From NCBI GenBank assembly GCA_032191485.1, contig JAVDOI010000003.1, positions 5,243,694 to 5,307,693 on the forward strand: DNA of 64,000 nt. Reading direction: 5' to 3'. The number at the start of each line of letters is the position of its first letter. Positions within the stretch are counted from its first letter, which is position 1. The notes beneath the pieces are model-generated. The model ran no database searches, had not been told where the DNA came from, and saw only the letters and a list, made by a program, of their open reading frames with translations. Positions 37,011-48,445 of this stretch are shown one piece after another. The DNA is from Leptoclinus maculatus. Taxonomy: Eukaryota > Chordata > Actinopteri > Perciformes > Stichaeidae. Made by a program: the position numbers and the translations under genes.

Positions 37011-38054
37011 GCGGGCTGCTGCGTGGTGAGCGTGCCCTCTGTCATTCACGCAGAGCAGCCCTGTCCAACTGTCACTTCCTGACAGGCCGATAATCAATCT
37101 CTTTATTAACTGCTCTGCTGCAGAGAGGAGGGAGGAGGGATTAAGGAGGAAGGGGAGGAGGAGGGGGAGGAGAACAGAAAGGAGGGAGGGAGGAGAAAAG
37201 AGAAGATCATGCAGCAGCTTCAAAGTTGAGAGTTTGTTTCTTGAAAAGGTTCATTTCAGCTGGAGCGGTTTCATGACTTCTTAGAAATAGTAAATTATTA
37301 TTAATGACGTAATATTTTTGCAACATGTGGGTCGGGACCCCCACCGAGGTCGCAGAATAAATCTGAGGGGTCACTGGATGCTTTTTTTCTTAATTCTTTT
37401 TTTTTTTTACTTAAGTCTTCTAAGAAGAATTCAAATGAACTTATTTGAGTGGGTTCGTAATAGACGTTGCTTCATTTTAAGGCTACACAAGACAAAAAGG
37501 TCGGGAGCCACTAGAATATGGAATCAATGCATCAATGCAGCTCCAATAAGTTTTTAGAATGTATCTTTTGTTCCTTTAAATTTCCCATCTTTATGTTTTA
37601 ATACGGTGAATATTAGTTTGTTTGTTGCAGAGCAAAGTTGCAACGCTGTGGTCCCTCTTCTTCTGTTTCACTGTGCCTTTAAAGCTGCAGGGTGGAGGTC
37701 GGTTGGTCGGTTGTGAGACCAAAACACAACACGATAACTTTAAGTTGTTATAGCCGGTATGTTAGCAAACGCATATCTATTTCCACATCAAGCTGCAACA
37801 TGAGCACTTATTGTGGATTGTGCCTCGGTCCGGTATTCCAATATTCATCTTCCTTTTAGCTTCAGTGTAATATTGTGCTACCATTGGCCTAGTTAGGCTT
37901 TGGCTAGGAAATGAACAGTTTTCTCAACATTCAAAGGAATATTCAGATTTAAGTGTTGTGGTTTCTTGAAGTCGACCAACAACGAGCTCCATTGATTCCA
38001 TCCACAGTTGTCCCTATTTTCGTCTTCTAGCTCTGGCACAGGAAGTCACATCCT

Positions 38055-38476
38055 GTTGTCATTCTCAGGGCGCCAAATACCGACGTTCTGTCACGGCCCT
38101 CTGCGTCTGACGCCGACACACAAGGCACCCTTTAGCGTCTGTATGGGCTTCAACTCCAACGTAAACCCATTATTAGCAACTGCTCCAGGAAGTCAGATGA
38201 GGTAGTATACAAAGAGACAAAGTCTGTGTGTTGTGTGTGGAGGAGGATGGGCTGGATGGATGGGTCAAACAAACACAGGACGCTGCTGTTGACTTATTTG
38301 AAGTTACGTAAGCATGTTACGTAATAACTTAACTTACATCACGTGTGAAACGCAGGCTATGTAACTTCCTGTGCTGCATACTTATTTTAACTCAAAAACA
38401 CAATATTTTACGTAACCTCACCAAGTAGTTTTGATGCCTAAACCAAGCGATGTTGTTTTGGGAATGAGAACGGGTT
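38055..38476. mobile_element. MITE-like element (family 1) with family 2 repeat
   Basis: The left part ('cattctcagggcgccaaata', 'ccctttagcgtctgtatggg') matches the left part of the element at 5570. The right part holds the family 2 words 'gatgggtcaaacaaacacag', 'agtagttttgatgcctaaac' and the terminus 'gggaatgagaacgggtt'. The two families may thus be one longer element, of which 5570-5917 is an internally deleted form. Confidence 0.55.
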
Positions 38477-39319
38477 GGAAGTTCTTTAAGTTCTTTAATC
38501 CTGCCTACACAACTTTCACGTTATTTTTCTCTTTATTATCATAGAAACTATGATAAATGATATTCTTATATAGAAAATATGGATGTAGGAGTCATGTTTC
38601 AGGCTGCTTTCTTGATTGGAAGGTGTTTAAATGACGGTGGCACTTGTTTTTCACTCCTCGGGTCCACTGAGGCTTCTCTCCTGTTGCTAACAGCATTTTT
38701 GACGATCATAAATGGATTTTTTTTTTAATTGTTGGTTTTGGCGTCATAATCTATTTCCATGTGTTTAAAAAGACAAAGCAGAGAGTGATGACAGGAGTAA
38801 CAGAGGCTGGCTGTTGCTTTTTGGGATGCTGGGTTTTCCTGACAGCATCACACCCGTCATCATAGCGATAATTTATGAGGCGGGAAAGTGCATCAGTGAT
38901 TCTGGCGACCAGCAGCGAGCCAGGAGTCAGCACACTGTCTGTCCTCTGCTCTGTCCTTTTTATTCCCCACCCTTTCATTTGTGCCTTCTGTCACGTCTCC
39001 TCTTTTCTTGTACTTCATCCATATTTACTTTCTAAATCATGCAGCCTTTCTACGTTATTGGGATGTGTTTATTTGTTCTTGTCTGTGAGTGAACTCACGT
39101 GTAAGTTTACACTAAGGGACATTCTGTCAAGCTTTTCCAAATGTACCAATCACTAACTGAAGATGAGCAGATGAAGCAGGTTGAGGTAAAGAGGGAACCA
39201 TAAAAGTATATTACGACATATGGTCACAAAGGAACTGTTGGAGTGAAATGGGCATCGCAGATTGATGAGGTCCGAGGTGTAAGAAGATCTCAGGGCAGAG
39301 ATCGCATTAGCGTGGCGAT

Positions 39320-40170
39320 GTCAGTCAGACCGTGTGACATTCATGCTCCCCAGAGGATTAGTTCTAATGATTTTAATGATTCCATGACCTTTCCTCCAGT
39401 GCCAGCGTCACCAAAATGGTGGGCCACAGTCTTGTTCTGTGTCTGAGACTGTTCACCCGGGTCTAACCAAAGTAGCACGACACGGCCATGTTTGGATCAA
39501 CTTATAAATGAGACTTCCTCTGCTATGAACATTGTTAAAACCAAGTACCATTCCAGGCTCACCAGTGAGCACCTTGCACATGTGCATGAGAGTGGCACTA
39601 ACTCCAAATAAGGCAACACTGGCAGGGCAGTCACAGGCCCATTTCTCTCTCTAGGAAAGGAAGAAGTAAAAAGGGGAAAGCTTTGTTTGCACTTCCTCTA
39701 AAAGAGGCACTTTTTATTTATTGTATTCAAACGATTTAGTCTCATTGTAGGTTAATTGTGTGCTAGGACTAATTCAGGTTATGGTAAAGACAGCTATTTG
39801 TTTTCCAATAAAGTTTCATGGAGTTTCAATGGAAATGTGCATTGTTGATATTAATTGATAGACGCAGGGGTTTGGCCATAGGACCCGATTTAGACATTAT
39901 GAGATCTGCTGGGGGGAAGATTTTGTAACTTTTGGTGAAAATGTCCAAAAGAACTGACTAAGAAATGTAACAAATATAATGTCCAGCACATATATTCTCA
40001 CCGGAAGATGAGCCCTTTCATTTTTTAGACATTTGATTAGCTTTTCCCAAATGCCAAAATTTCAAGAGGATTTATAATGTGATAACAGTTTCTGAGCATA
40101 TTCATGCTCCCAGTGGGATGAACCTTTGGATTTTAATGACACAATGACCTTTACTAAGAACAACACTTAG
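39320..40170. repeat. Patches of the 'catcctctggggacca' dispersed repeat
   Basis: Phrases such as 'attcatgctccccagaggat', 'gattccatgacctttcctcc' (about 39340-39400) and 'attcatgctcccagtgggat', 'gacacaatgacctttact' (about 40100-40160) repeat the same word pattern. I see two eroded members with no gene between them. Confidence 0.5.
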
Positions 40171-40224
40171 GTCTTATTTTCAGAGTTTCTGCCATCATTT
40201 CATTTTTGGTAGTAATAACACTAC

Positions 40225-40600
40225 ACTAAGGGATGCACCAATACCGATTCCAGTATCGGGTATTGTGCTCATGTACTCGTACTCTTAAAACTACTCCGAT
40301 ACGACCGCACCTAAACCGCTTATAGCAACGCGAGGTTAACCTCTCGTCAGTTGAGCCCAGCTGCAACGATAACCCGACGCAAAAACAGGTTTAATCCATC
40401 ATTTAACGCCAGCTGCAGTGAATGCACAAAACAGGTAGTCACCAGTTCACCCATAGAGAGAGCGTGTGTGATGATGAGTATGAGGTCAGCAGTAACTATC
40501 AGCAGTTAAAGCTGTGAACGTAGCAATGCAGTGTGTGTACAGTTTATTTTGTCACTGAATAAATGCTACAAACTACAAGCCAGTTGATGATTAAAGTGAA
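40225..40600. repeat. hAT-like dispersed repeat fragment
   Basis: Starts with 'gggatgcaccaataccgatt' and 'ccagtatcgggtatt', the hallmark start of a vertebrate hAT-like repeat. It continues through 'gtactcgtactcttaaaact' and a tail with 'cactgaataaatgctacaaa'. No transposase frame remains. Confidence 0.55.
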
Positions 40601-41534
40601 GGGGGTTAGCCCCGGAGTTAGCAACAACTCCGGCTCGAACGCACTTAAGGTGGGCTGACCTTTGAGGTGGATCAGCCATTCTCCTTTGAATTGACAAGCT
40701 TTGAGTTTCATTCAGCTCTTTTCATATTCTATTTCTTTTTGCTGTTGAACTGACAGCATGATTACAGGGTTAATTATTAACATCTCTACTTCAGACTATG
40801 CTCTGGCAGATATCTCTTTCTTTCTTCAGTGGAGATCATTCTACAGTAAATAAATGGAGGAGAAGTGAATCATTTTAGTGAAGGACTATTAAGGGCTTTA
40901 CTATCATCCTTATGCCATCATCGTTATCACAGGGCACAGGTTTTGGTTGCTTAGTAACGACAGGCGTGACAGTAGCGCAACCCCACCGAGCACCTTGGTT
41001 GAAAGGACGACTGCGGCACGGCTGGCGTTTTCCACCCGTTTTTAGACGCAAAGTGTGAACGGCCTCTTAAAAGTGAATTGACTTCTGGGGATAAAAAGTG
41101 ACATCATCAAGAAACAGTCAGACGATCATTTTTATGTTTTACTGTATTATACAGTTAATAATTATGACCTATGAACATCGATCCCAGTTTACAGACCCAC
41201 TTCTGGCTTCAACCTCCAACTCCTGCACTTTTCTTGCACAAGGAGCCTTCCATCCTTCTCACCACGTCGTCCGGCTACTTCACAGTTGAGTTTTTGGCCT
41301 TCTCTCACTGAGTTTGACTTCCATGACGTGTTCCATGGTGTCGACCAGATTTACACAAATCAAGGAGAGGAAGAGGGAATTATCAAGGTTTTTTTTCCCA
41401 TCATTTGTCATCAAAACAAAGAAAGAAAAGTGTTTTATCTTCTATCTGATGGAGGTGAAATAAATGAGTCGGTTTTGTTGGCATTGATGCTGGTGGCTGA
41501 TTGTGATGGTTGTATTTTTGTGTCTGATCAACAG

Positions 41535-41669
41535 GACGAGTTTCTGATGGAGACTCAGACGAGGCTCCAGTCAGAGATCACCCAGCACTGCCTCGCCAAC
41601 GCCAGCCGCTCCCTCCTCGCCGCGGATATCTCTGGGCCTTTACGAGCAGACAGCGTGACTACGACCTGA
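41535..41669 (+). CDS. PPP1R37-like terminal exon
   Basis: The acceptor is TGATCAACAG at 41525-41534. The exon encodes DEFLMETQTRLQSEITQHCL, then ANASRSLLAADISGPLRADS and VTTT, then TGA. Joined to exon g in phase 0 it gives LDLDHIPPQEQ-DEFLMETQTRLQ, which lines up with the PPP1R37 post-LRR helix (KSFIETQKALLAEIQNGC). The phase and the ETQ match are good evidence that it belongs to the gene despite the 29.5-kb intron. PPP1R37 continues for hundreds of residues; here the stop comes 44 codons in. The frame is open upstream to 41286, but that part lies in the intron. Seven bases after the stop a (CA)n tract begins. Confidence 0.85.
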   Translation, partial: DEFLMETQTRLQSEITQHCLANASRSLLAADISGPLRADSVTTT

Positions 41670-41672
41670 GCT

Positions 41673-41726
<54 letters not shown>

Positions 41727-42230
41727 AGGAAAAATGGCTAACCTTGTACAGATCACCTCAGAAAGCACTCATGGATTCAGTCACACAGACGCTAGGTCCC
41801 AGTCTCCCAAACCCAAACAGCTGACTAGCAGATATATGCGAATAATAATTCTATCGCAAATAATGATAACCATAAAACTCCAAATCCGGGTAATAAAGGC
41901 GGAGTGGAGCTCCCTAATGAAACGCCGGCCTCCCCGCTGCTTCCCGCCTAATGTTCCCGCCGAGCCGCTCGCCACTTTCCATAAAGCAATTTTGCGAGCC
42001 CACTTCAATCGTGAATCACCTAGAAATGAAGAGAACTGCTTCCCCCCCCCCTACCCCCACCCCCAACCCCCTGAACTCCCCCACCATCACCCCCTCCCCT
42101 CCCTCCAACACTCACACTGGAGCTCTACTTGTGTGCGTGTCTGCCTGTGTGTCTGCGTAGCAAATCCCTGTTTGCTTGTGTTCCATCATCACTTAATGTT
42201 CACAGTGATGCATTGCGGGACACTCCTCGG

Positions 42231-42271
<41 letters not shown>

Positions 42272-42820
42272 GGGATGTAGCGTCATTACTCTGACAGAGG
42301 TAGCAGCCATGAACTCAGCCAAGTTCCATCTGCATTAATCAGCTGAGAAGCAGTGGCAGGCAGACGTTCAGCAGCAACACAAAGTGAAACAATTGAGCAC
42401 GGTGCACACGGCGACAGTAAACACAGAGGTCTGTCTGTCAGCAAGTCTGTTCACACTGCTGTGAGACAGGCCGGGCCGTCCACACACAGGATGCATTATG
42501 GGATGTTTTCAGTTATTATCCGTGGTTTGCTGCTTGTTGTTGTCCATTCTAGTGAGACTATAGGCCTTTTCTCAACACACACTCACGTTTTTAGGAGTTC
42601 AAACTTGGCAAGTTGAACTCCTGAGGAGGTCACAGCATTCTTAAGGAGACTCAGAGAGACTTCAACACAACTGTTACACCTGTTATCTTGTGTTTATGAT
42701 GAAATTAAACCTCATATGAAACTCTACACTGCCTCTGTGATCATTGTGTGAGTCATATGAACATATTGATCCGTATAAGGAGCTACTGAAGAAGGTAACT
42801 GACCAATAAAAAAAAAAAAG
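41670..42820 (+). other. 3' flank or UTR of the LRR gene with (CA)n and CNE-like sequence
   Basis: A (CA)n run (41675-41724) directly follows the stop codon. 41830-42010 is non-repetitive A/T-motif-rich sequence ('gcaaataatgataaccataa', 'cataaagcaattttgcgagc') that looks like a non-coding element. A (TG)n run lies at 42234-42270. An AATAAA at 42805-42810 could be a poly(A) signal but is weakly supported. Confidence 0.4.
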
Positions 42821-42999
42821 TCAGCGGCAAATATTAGAGAGAAACTGTAAAACCCTGTGTCTTCCAAAAGGAATTATATAATGTTTTAAATGCTACTGTG
42901 AGATCAGACAATCTGCAACTCTGTCTCCTACAGAATTACATTTTTATACAACTAAAGTGCATTCTCAATTACGTACATGTTGACGTGTTGTTAACGGTG

Positions 43000-43290
43000 T
43001 AAATTGAAACGAAACAAAAAAAATGCAACAAAACTACTCGGTCAGGTTTAGAAAACGACACCATGGCTTAAAATGACTTGGTTTGTTGACTTATTGAAGC
43101 TACGGACATGAATTCAAATAAGTGAATGATGACTTTTGATTTTACACAAGACACAAACAAAGTCCTGTGTCTATTTGACCCCCCCCCCCCCCCCCCCCGT
43201 CCTCCACACGGACTTCCACGACCCATAATTATAAACATGTATGTGATTGGTCAAACAGAAACGTAATCTGTTTCGTTGTATGGAAAGAGA
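43000..43290 (-). repeat. Dispersed repeat family 2, reverse copy
   Basis: The plus strand shows 'ctactcggtcaggtttagaa', 'acaaagtcctgtgtctattt' and 'gacc' before a long C run (43180-43198). In reverse these are the words of family 2 ('ggtcaaatagacacaggac', 'taaacctgaccgagtag'). Just before it, at 42953-42979, 'actaaagtgcattctcaatt' followed by 'acgt' matches the TIR of the element at 62335. Confidence 0.5.
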
Positions 43291-44423
43291 GGGCCCATCT
43301 TTGACATGTCACAGCAAAATAATAGTCAACAAAATAGTTGAACTGATAATGTTGTCGCCTTAAGAAAGACAACTCACCTTGAACAGAATAGATCAGATTA
43401 GATTGAATGTAGATGCAGCGTTAAAGTTTGGCGTCCAGGCTCTGACCTCGTCACTGCTTTGCCTATCATTAGTGTTTCATTGTGCCGAACTTCATTCCAA
43501 TCTTTAACGATGATACATTCCCGCCAAAAGGGGGACGATAGAGTCAGAGCCACAAGTGACAGTTAGCTTTCAGGTGAGCAGTGTGCTAGCAGGCAGACTG
43601 AGCACTGGCGGATGAAATAAAGTGCCAATAGTATTCCATGTTGACTGCCTGACCTCGCTGGCAGGCTTCGTTTCATTATTATTATAATAGAACAATATTT
43701 ATAACAGTTGTGGGTTTGGCTCCGGTCCTCTACAGGCCTACAGTCTGGCAGGTAGAAGCCGGTGACTTGGTGCTTTAATCCGCAGGAAAACGTGAACATT
43801 TGTATTAGTAACCAAGAAACACCTGTCACCTGTGAGGCGCAGTGTTAAGGTAACACGATGGTTCTTTGTTTAAGTGTGCCAAAGAAAAGTGACTTATTCT
43901 GCTCAACTGTAGGCCTATCAAATAAATCAATGGTTCACCAACCAGGGGAACCAAAGATCAACCTGAAGGGTCACAAGATGGTTAACAGGAGGGGAAAAGA
44001 GAACAAGAGAAACATTCGGTAATCAAAGTTATGCTTGTTTTCTTTGTACTGGATAATTTGACTTTAGGTCTGGATTTAAGTTATTATTTAATTTGTATGC
44101 ATTACGATGAAACGAGGCTCATTACATGTACTGTACCTGGTAATAACTGTGGATGTGGACTTCTGTACTTCCTGCTGTGGCCTGAAGGCTGCAGGGCATC
44201 AAACTAAGCAGTGAGCAGGTAAAGCTGGCCTGTGTGATCTGCTGTGCTAGAGTTGACAATATCAGTTTCATCACTCTCATGACTAACACACACACACACA
44301 CACACACACTAACACACACACACACACACACACACATAGACATCACTTGTGAAAGATCCAGTGATTGACAGATGAGATCAGAAGGGTGGATTTAGCAGGA
44401 GAGCTGAGATTCACACCCCCAGT

Positions 44424-44424
<1 letters not shown>

Positions 44425-44477
<53 letters not shown>
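44425..44477. repeat. (CA)n microsatellite
   Basis: A perfect CA run of about 53 bases. A similar interrupted run lies at 44285-44336. Confidence 0.95.
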
Positions 44478-44480
<3 letters not shown>

Positions 44481-45699
44481 CCAGACACCTTCCCAGATGA
44501 CACTGTGGATGTGATTTTCCTGTTTCGCGTGGAAGCAGACCGACGGCAGCATGTGGCCGCCAACGTGACTCAACCCCCTCACCTCCGACTTCACCTGATG
44601 TCTCAGCTCCTCGCCTTCATCCGCCTCCTTCTCCACCTCCTCCATCATAACCCATGTGGGCATGGCGGCCTCCCAACCTCCCTCTACTCCAGCCAAAGTG
44701 GCCCCAGGACTGGTTTCAAGCCTAAACCCAAGCCCATTCATTGGATCCCCCCCCCCCCCCCCCTCCCTCCCTCCAGCGCTCCCTGAAGCCAGGGCGATCT
44801 GAACCTGATCCAGTCCTGATGGCAGAGGCAGAGGAAGCAGATGCCTGGGCAGTGGGAGTAGGGCAGCGTCCATGATGGGACCGGGCCTACTTTATCATAG
44901 TTAGGAAGGAGTGAGGGCAAGGCATGAATATCAGCAAGCACACATACAGAACACACACACACACACACACACATGCAATGTGCAGAATAAAGCAACCTGC
45001 ATCCTCAGATATACTGCAGCCTTTATTTTTCAATTTTTTTCTGTGCTTTTTAACTTCCAAAAGTGTTTTTCAGTTAGTGACAGTCATGATCAATCCTCTG
45101 TGTATGGAGCAATAATTCCTACCAAGTGAAAGCTAACATCAGAGCAAATGATAAGACTAATGCACAGTCTGCAATGTAGTCAAAGTATTCTGTAAGGTCT
45201 CATAAAATGTCATTTTACTGCATGTTTCCACTGAAATGAGACAGAAGTCAAGCTACATTGTATACTGTTGTTTTCTGTGGTATAAGAGTAGCACACTTCA
45301 TACCTGGACGGAGGAAGCAGGAATCTAAGCTCTTATCCAGCAGCTTTCTCACGGAGCTGAAAACCCGACGGGCTGCGTTTCACAGCCGGCGCGCTAATGT
45401 CCTTCACTCCACTCCACTATATTTACACACCGGGTCTATTTCTTGCTGGAGCAGCTTGCATCTCTGAAGCCTGAAACCTATTGGTGAATGTACACTGATG
45501 CAGTCCAATACGACAGTCCTGTAATGAATCCTCCACTTTGTGTTTTAGAGAGGGGTTGATTCACCTTCATGATCATTTTTGAGGTTGCAATTCATACAAA
45601 CTATATTGCTTCATACACACAGTTGTTTCTGATATTTTGTCCATAATCCATAGGACTGAATTTAGACAGTTATTCAAGAGGCCTCTTCCTCCTTTAAAG

Positions 45700-45824
45700 T
45701 GCCCGATGGAGGAAACCTAACAATGTCGAAGATCGACACCTAGAGTGGAACCCAGAGCGGCATAGTTTGAAGAGCAGGGCCGCTGACCAAGCGTTGGTAT
45801 TTGACGAGTTTGGAGTGAGAATGT
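45700..45824. mobile_element. MITE-like element (family 1), right-end fragment
   Basis: 'gagcggcatagtttgaagag', 'gaccaagcgttggtatttga' and 'cgagtttggagtgagaatg' match the right end of the element at 5570-5917. The left part was not found nearby. Confidence 0.6.
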
Positions 45825-46248
45825 GTTGTCCAACCATGAATACCCATACCAAGTACCATGCCTACCTGGCTGGAAATTGTTGGATGGATTAAGTCATTCA
45901 TACATCGTATGACATATGACATCACGTGTCAAAGGATCAAATTGAAAACGTCGTCATTCACATCTTGCGATGGAGAAAGTGTTTCCGCGTCTTTGCGTAA
46001 ACACACAGACTAGAATAAGACATAATAAGTATGCACACAGCATGTAGTCCCTCTGGGAGATGATGAGGTGAAGTTTTGCTCAGCACTGATGGAAGGAATA
46101 GGTCAGAGCTGGTTGTAATCATTCATCGCAGTCTGACATGAAGGCTGAGCAATTAGGCAGGACAACTGTGTACTTTACTAATGAACAATGGTTCAACGAA
46201 GCCTCCCTCAACGCCCCCATCCATCACCCAAAAACATCCTTTTCCAAG

Positions 46249-46283
<35 letters not shown>

Positions 46284-46315
46284 CGCTGGCTCCCCAAAAC
46301 ATGAGCATCCACCAC

Positions 46316-46350
<35 letters not shown>

Positions 46351-46589
46351 GCCCTGCTGTTGTTGGGTTGTTGGAGGTGTTTCCACCGCTTTGATGAGTT
46401 TCTGGCCGATGCTCTCAGCCTCCCTGCTGAACGTGTGGCTGCTTCTCCTCCTCCTCCTCCTCTTCGTCTTTCCCCCTTGTCAACACAATCCCTCCATCCA
46501 TCCGTCCTGAGGCCCGGGCCCGGCGGGGGCCAATCCACCCCTCGCAGCGTCCTCTGGGTGCTTTCTGCTTCTCCTCTGGTCCCACTCCC

Positions 46590-46593
<4 letters not shown>

Positions 46594-46671
<78 letters not shown>
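46594..46671. repeat. (CA)n microsatellite, about 78 bases
   Basis: A perfect CA run, one of the longest in the window. Confidence 0.95.
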
Positions 46672-46675
<4 letters not shown>

Positions 46676-46752
46676 TACTTTTGTCGTTGGACACCAGTGA
46701 GGTAACTTTGATTTATTGCCTCAGTTCTCTGAACCCACTCCCTATTAAATAG

Positions 46753-47170
46753 TTATATTTGTGCTCTCATCTTTACTCTTACTAGCATCAAAATCTCAAC
46801 ATTATAATCTACTAAATGATCCCACACCTTTTGTTTGGCCCGTCCAAGTTCGTGATGCTCAGCTAATGTTAGCTGGTCTATTTTGGCATCTTCCAAGCTT
46901 TCACATTCTGCAGGACGATACTTCACGTATACGTTGACAATGTCAACGTTTTTTTTTTTTGCATTCGGCAAGAGAGCAAGTGACGTAGTAACGTGTGACG
47001 CATACAGCAAGTGATGTTTTATAACGAACAGGTGATGTTTAAATTGATGTAGTATATTAAGGGGTATAACAGGCGAGGAGGTCCACTAACAGCGGGAGGA
47101 TGGGTCAAACAAACACAGGACTTTCATACAGGAGACCGCTGTTCATATCCTGCGTGAAACCAAAAGCAAT
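46753..47170. repeat. Repeat family 2 copy with adjacent minus-strand ORF remnant
   Basis: 'gatgggtcaaacaaacacag', 'gactttcatacaggagaccg' and 'gcgtgaaaccaaaagcaa' (47099-47170) belong to family 2. The neighbouring minus frame (46753-47010) includes HVTTSLALLPNAKKKNVDIV, then KYRPAECESLEDAKIDQLTL and AEHHELGRAKQKVWDHLVDY. Its start resembles the minus frame near 24,310 beside another family 2 copy. Protein family unknown. Confidence 0.35.
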
Positions 47171-48049
47171 CATATGTTGTTGAGAGCGCACAGAATGCAG
47201 CCACATTTTTCTCTCCCAGTTGTTTGTCTTGTGTACTGAAGATTCAATGAGTTTCCTGTCCATCCAAGTCTTGAAGAGCCCCAACTTCTACTGGGACACC
47301 CTGTCTACAGCAGACGTGTTTCAGTTCCATGCATGTCTGGCAGAACAGATACACTTCAGTTATAATCAATAAAGCTGTCTACATAACCAGAGGCTATTGG
47401 ACTTTCTTTTTTCACCAAAGCATGTAAACCAAACTGATTGTATGTTTGGCTGCGAGTGCTGGAAAATGATGCTAAGTTCACTGCGGCTCTGTGGATGAAC
47501 TGTTGACACTGACACAGGACTGCAGATGCTGCTGTAGTCTTGCTGGTGTGTTGCTTTCACTATGCGGCCCGTGTACACAAGGTGCTACAGCTTTAACTGT
47601 AGCAGGGCTATAAATGTTGGTCCTGAAGGTGCTGGTTGGAGGAAAGGTCAGGGGAAATCACAAGTGTTCTTCCCCTCAGCAGCAGGAATATGCGCAGGTG
47701 AATTTCATGGCTATCTGCTTCCTTAAAGGAACAGTGTGTGGCATTAGAAGGGGTTCCTTTGCAGAAATAGACCAGACCAGAGCCCTCTTGGAAGCGGACT
47801 GAGACAGTCCTATTCAAGCGGTCTCAGTTTGGTTGTTTGGTCCCCACCAGGGTTCGACTGACAGCTTTCACACCAGCCCAAACGAACAGCCTTAACCGAG
47901 CAAATGATTGTTTTTACAGGTAAGTTGTGAAAAAAACCTTTAAAGATAGTCCCACCAACATTGTCATCCCTTGCAAACAGGGACATCTTTTGGGGAGCAT
48001 GAATGTTAGAAACATTTGATGTCAATCTGCACATTGGATGTTGATATTT

Positions 48050-48445
48050 TTTTGTGTAAAAATCGAATAGTGCCAATTTTGCCCGGATGGTGGCGCTAGA
48101 TGAAAGGTCAGGCGGTTACCAAAATCTTGTAGTCCCTGAATATCTAAAGCAAAAGTCATTTACCAGATCGTCTTTTGCACTACGCTAAGCGTTCACGTAT
48201 TCCTTGTATGTTTCCTGTTTATCCTGCCTGAAACTGTTTTCCCAGACCTGGCTGAGTTTTCCTTCTCTTTGTTTGTCTCGTTCTGACCTTTCACCTTTTT
48301 GTTTGGATCAAAGATTCTGGACTTACTCTAAACTTGCTGTCTCAAGTTGTGCTTTCAGGTTTTTTGTCTGTTCTGTTTCAGCCACTGTCACAGTGCAGGT
48401 CGAAGGTGGTCAAAATCATTTGGAAACATCCTCTGGGGACCATAA
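48050..48445. repeat. Dispersed fish repeat ('gtggcgctagatgaaaggtc' family)
   Basis: 'gatggtggcgctagatgaaa', 'ggtcaggcggttaccaaaat' and later 'catcctctggggaccataaa' are words of the same long fish repeat noted at 26540. The piece in between is diverged or an insertion. Confidence 0.5.

Larger units (their letters stand above)
12061..41534 (+). other. Very long last intron (about 29.5 kb)
   Basis: No intact gene was recognised on either strand. The intron contains microsatellites, dispersed repeats and MITE-like elements, interspersed with non-repetitive islands rich in homeodomain-type TAATTA and POU-type sites (13620-14060, 14590-14940, 18260-18580, 26340-26470, 26910-27100, 31310-31470, 32190-32400). 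Such islands look like conserved non-coding regulatory sequence, but that is inference from texture only. Long open frames in it are chance or microsatellite products. Confidence 0.55.
257..41669 (+). other. Gene span: PPP1R37-like leucine-rich-repeat protein (3' part, 8 exons)
   Basis: Eight plus-strand exons with GT-AG borders and matching phases join into one frame of about 359 residues ending in TGA. The product is a chain of ribonuclease-inhibitor-type LRRs (LxxLxLxxN strands near 'LKELHLTNN', 'VRVLLLRNN', 'LQVLDLGEN', 'IQRLDLRQN'). Exon lengths and residue spacing follow the LRR core of PPP1R37/LRRC68, a protein phosphatase 1 regulatory subunit, with no gap between exons. Identity to the human protein as I recall it is only around 40% in the better exons, and the protein ends about 45 residues after the last LRR, whereas PPP1R37 has a long acidic tail. 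I therefore read it as a divergent paralogue. The N-terminus, promoter and any PP1-docking RVxF motif lie upstream of the window; no such motif is visible here. A role in PP1 binding is only inferred from the family. No frameshift or stop interrupts any exon. Confidence 0.8.

Noticed and set aside
42805..42810. AATAAA as poly(A) signal of the LRR gene
   Set aside because: It merges into an A12 run, has no supporting downstream GU-rich element, and lies 1.1 kb from the stop. Too weak to list as a feature.
44505..44786. Plus-strand frame MDVIFLFRVEADRRQHVAAN... after a (CA)n run
   Set aside because: It turns into low-complexity Pro-rich sequence from C runs. Both strands are open over the same interval and no family is recognised.
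46138..46752. 204-codon plus-strand open frame
   Set aside because: Almost half is His-Thr from CA repeats. The unique part (CWRCFHRFDEFLADALSLPA) has no family match that I recognise.
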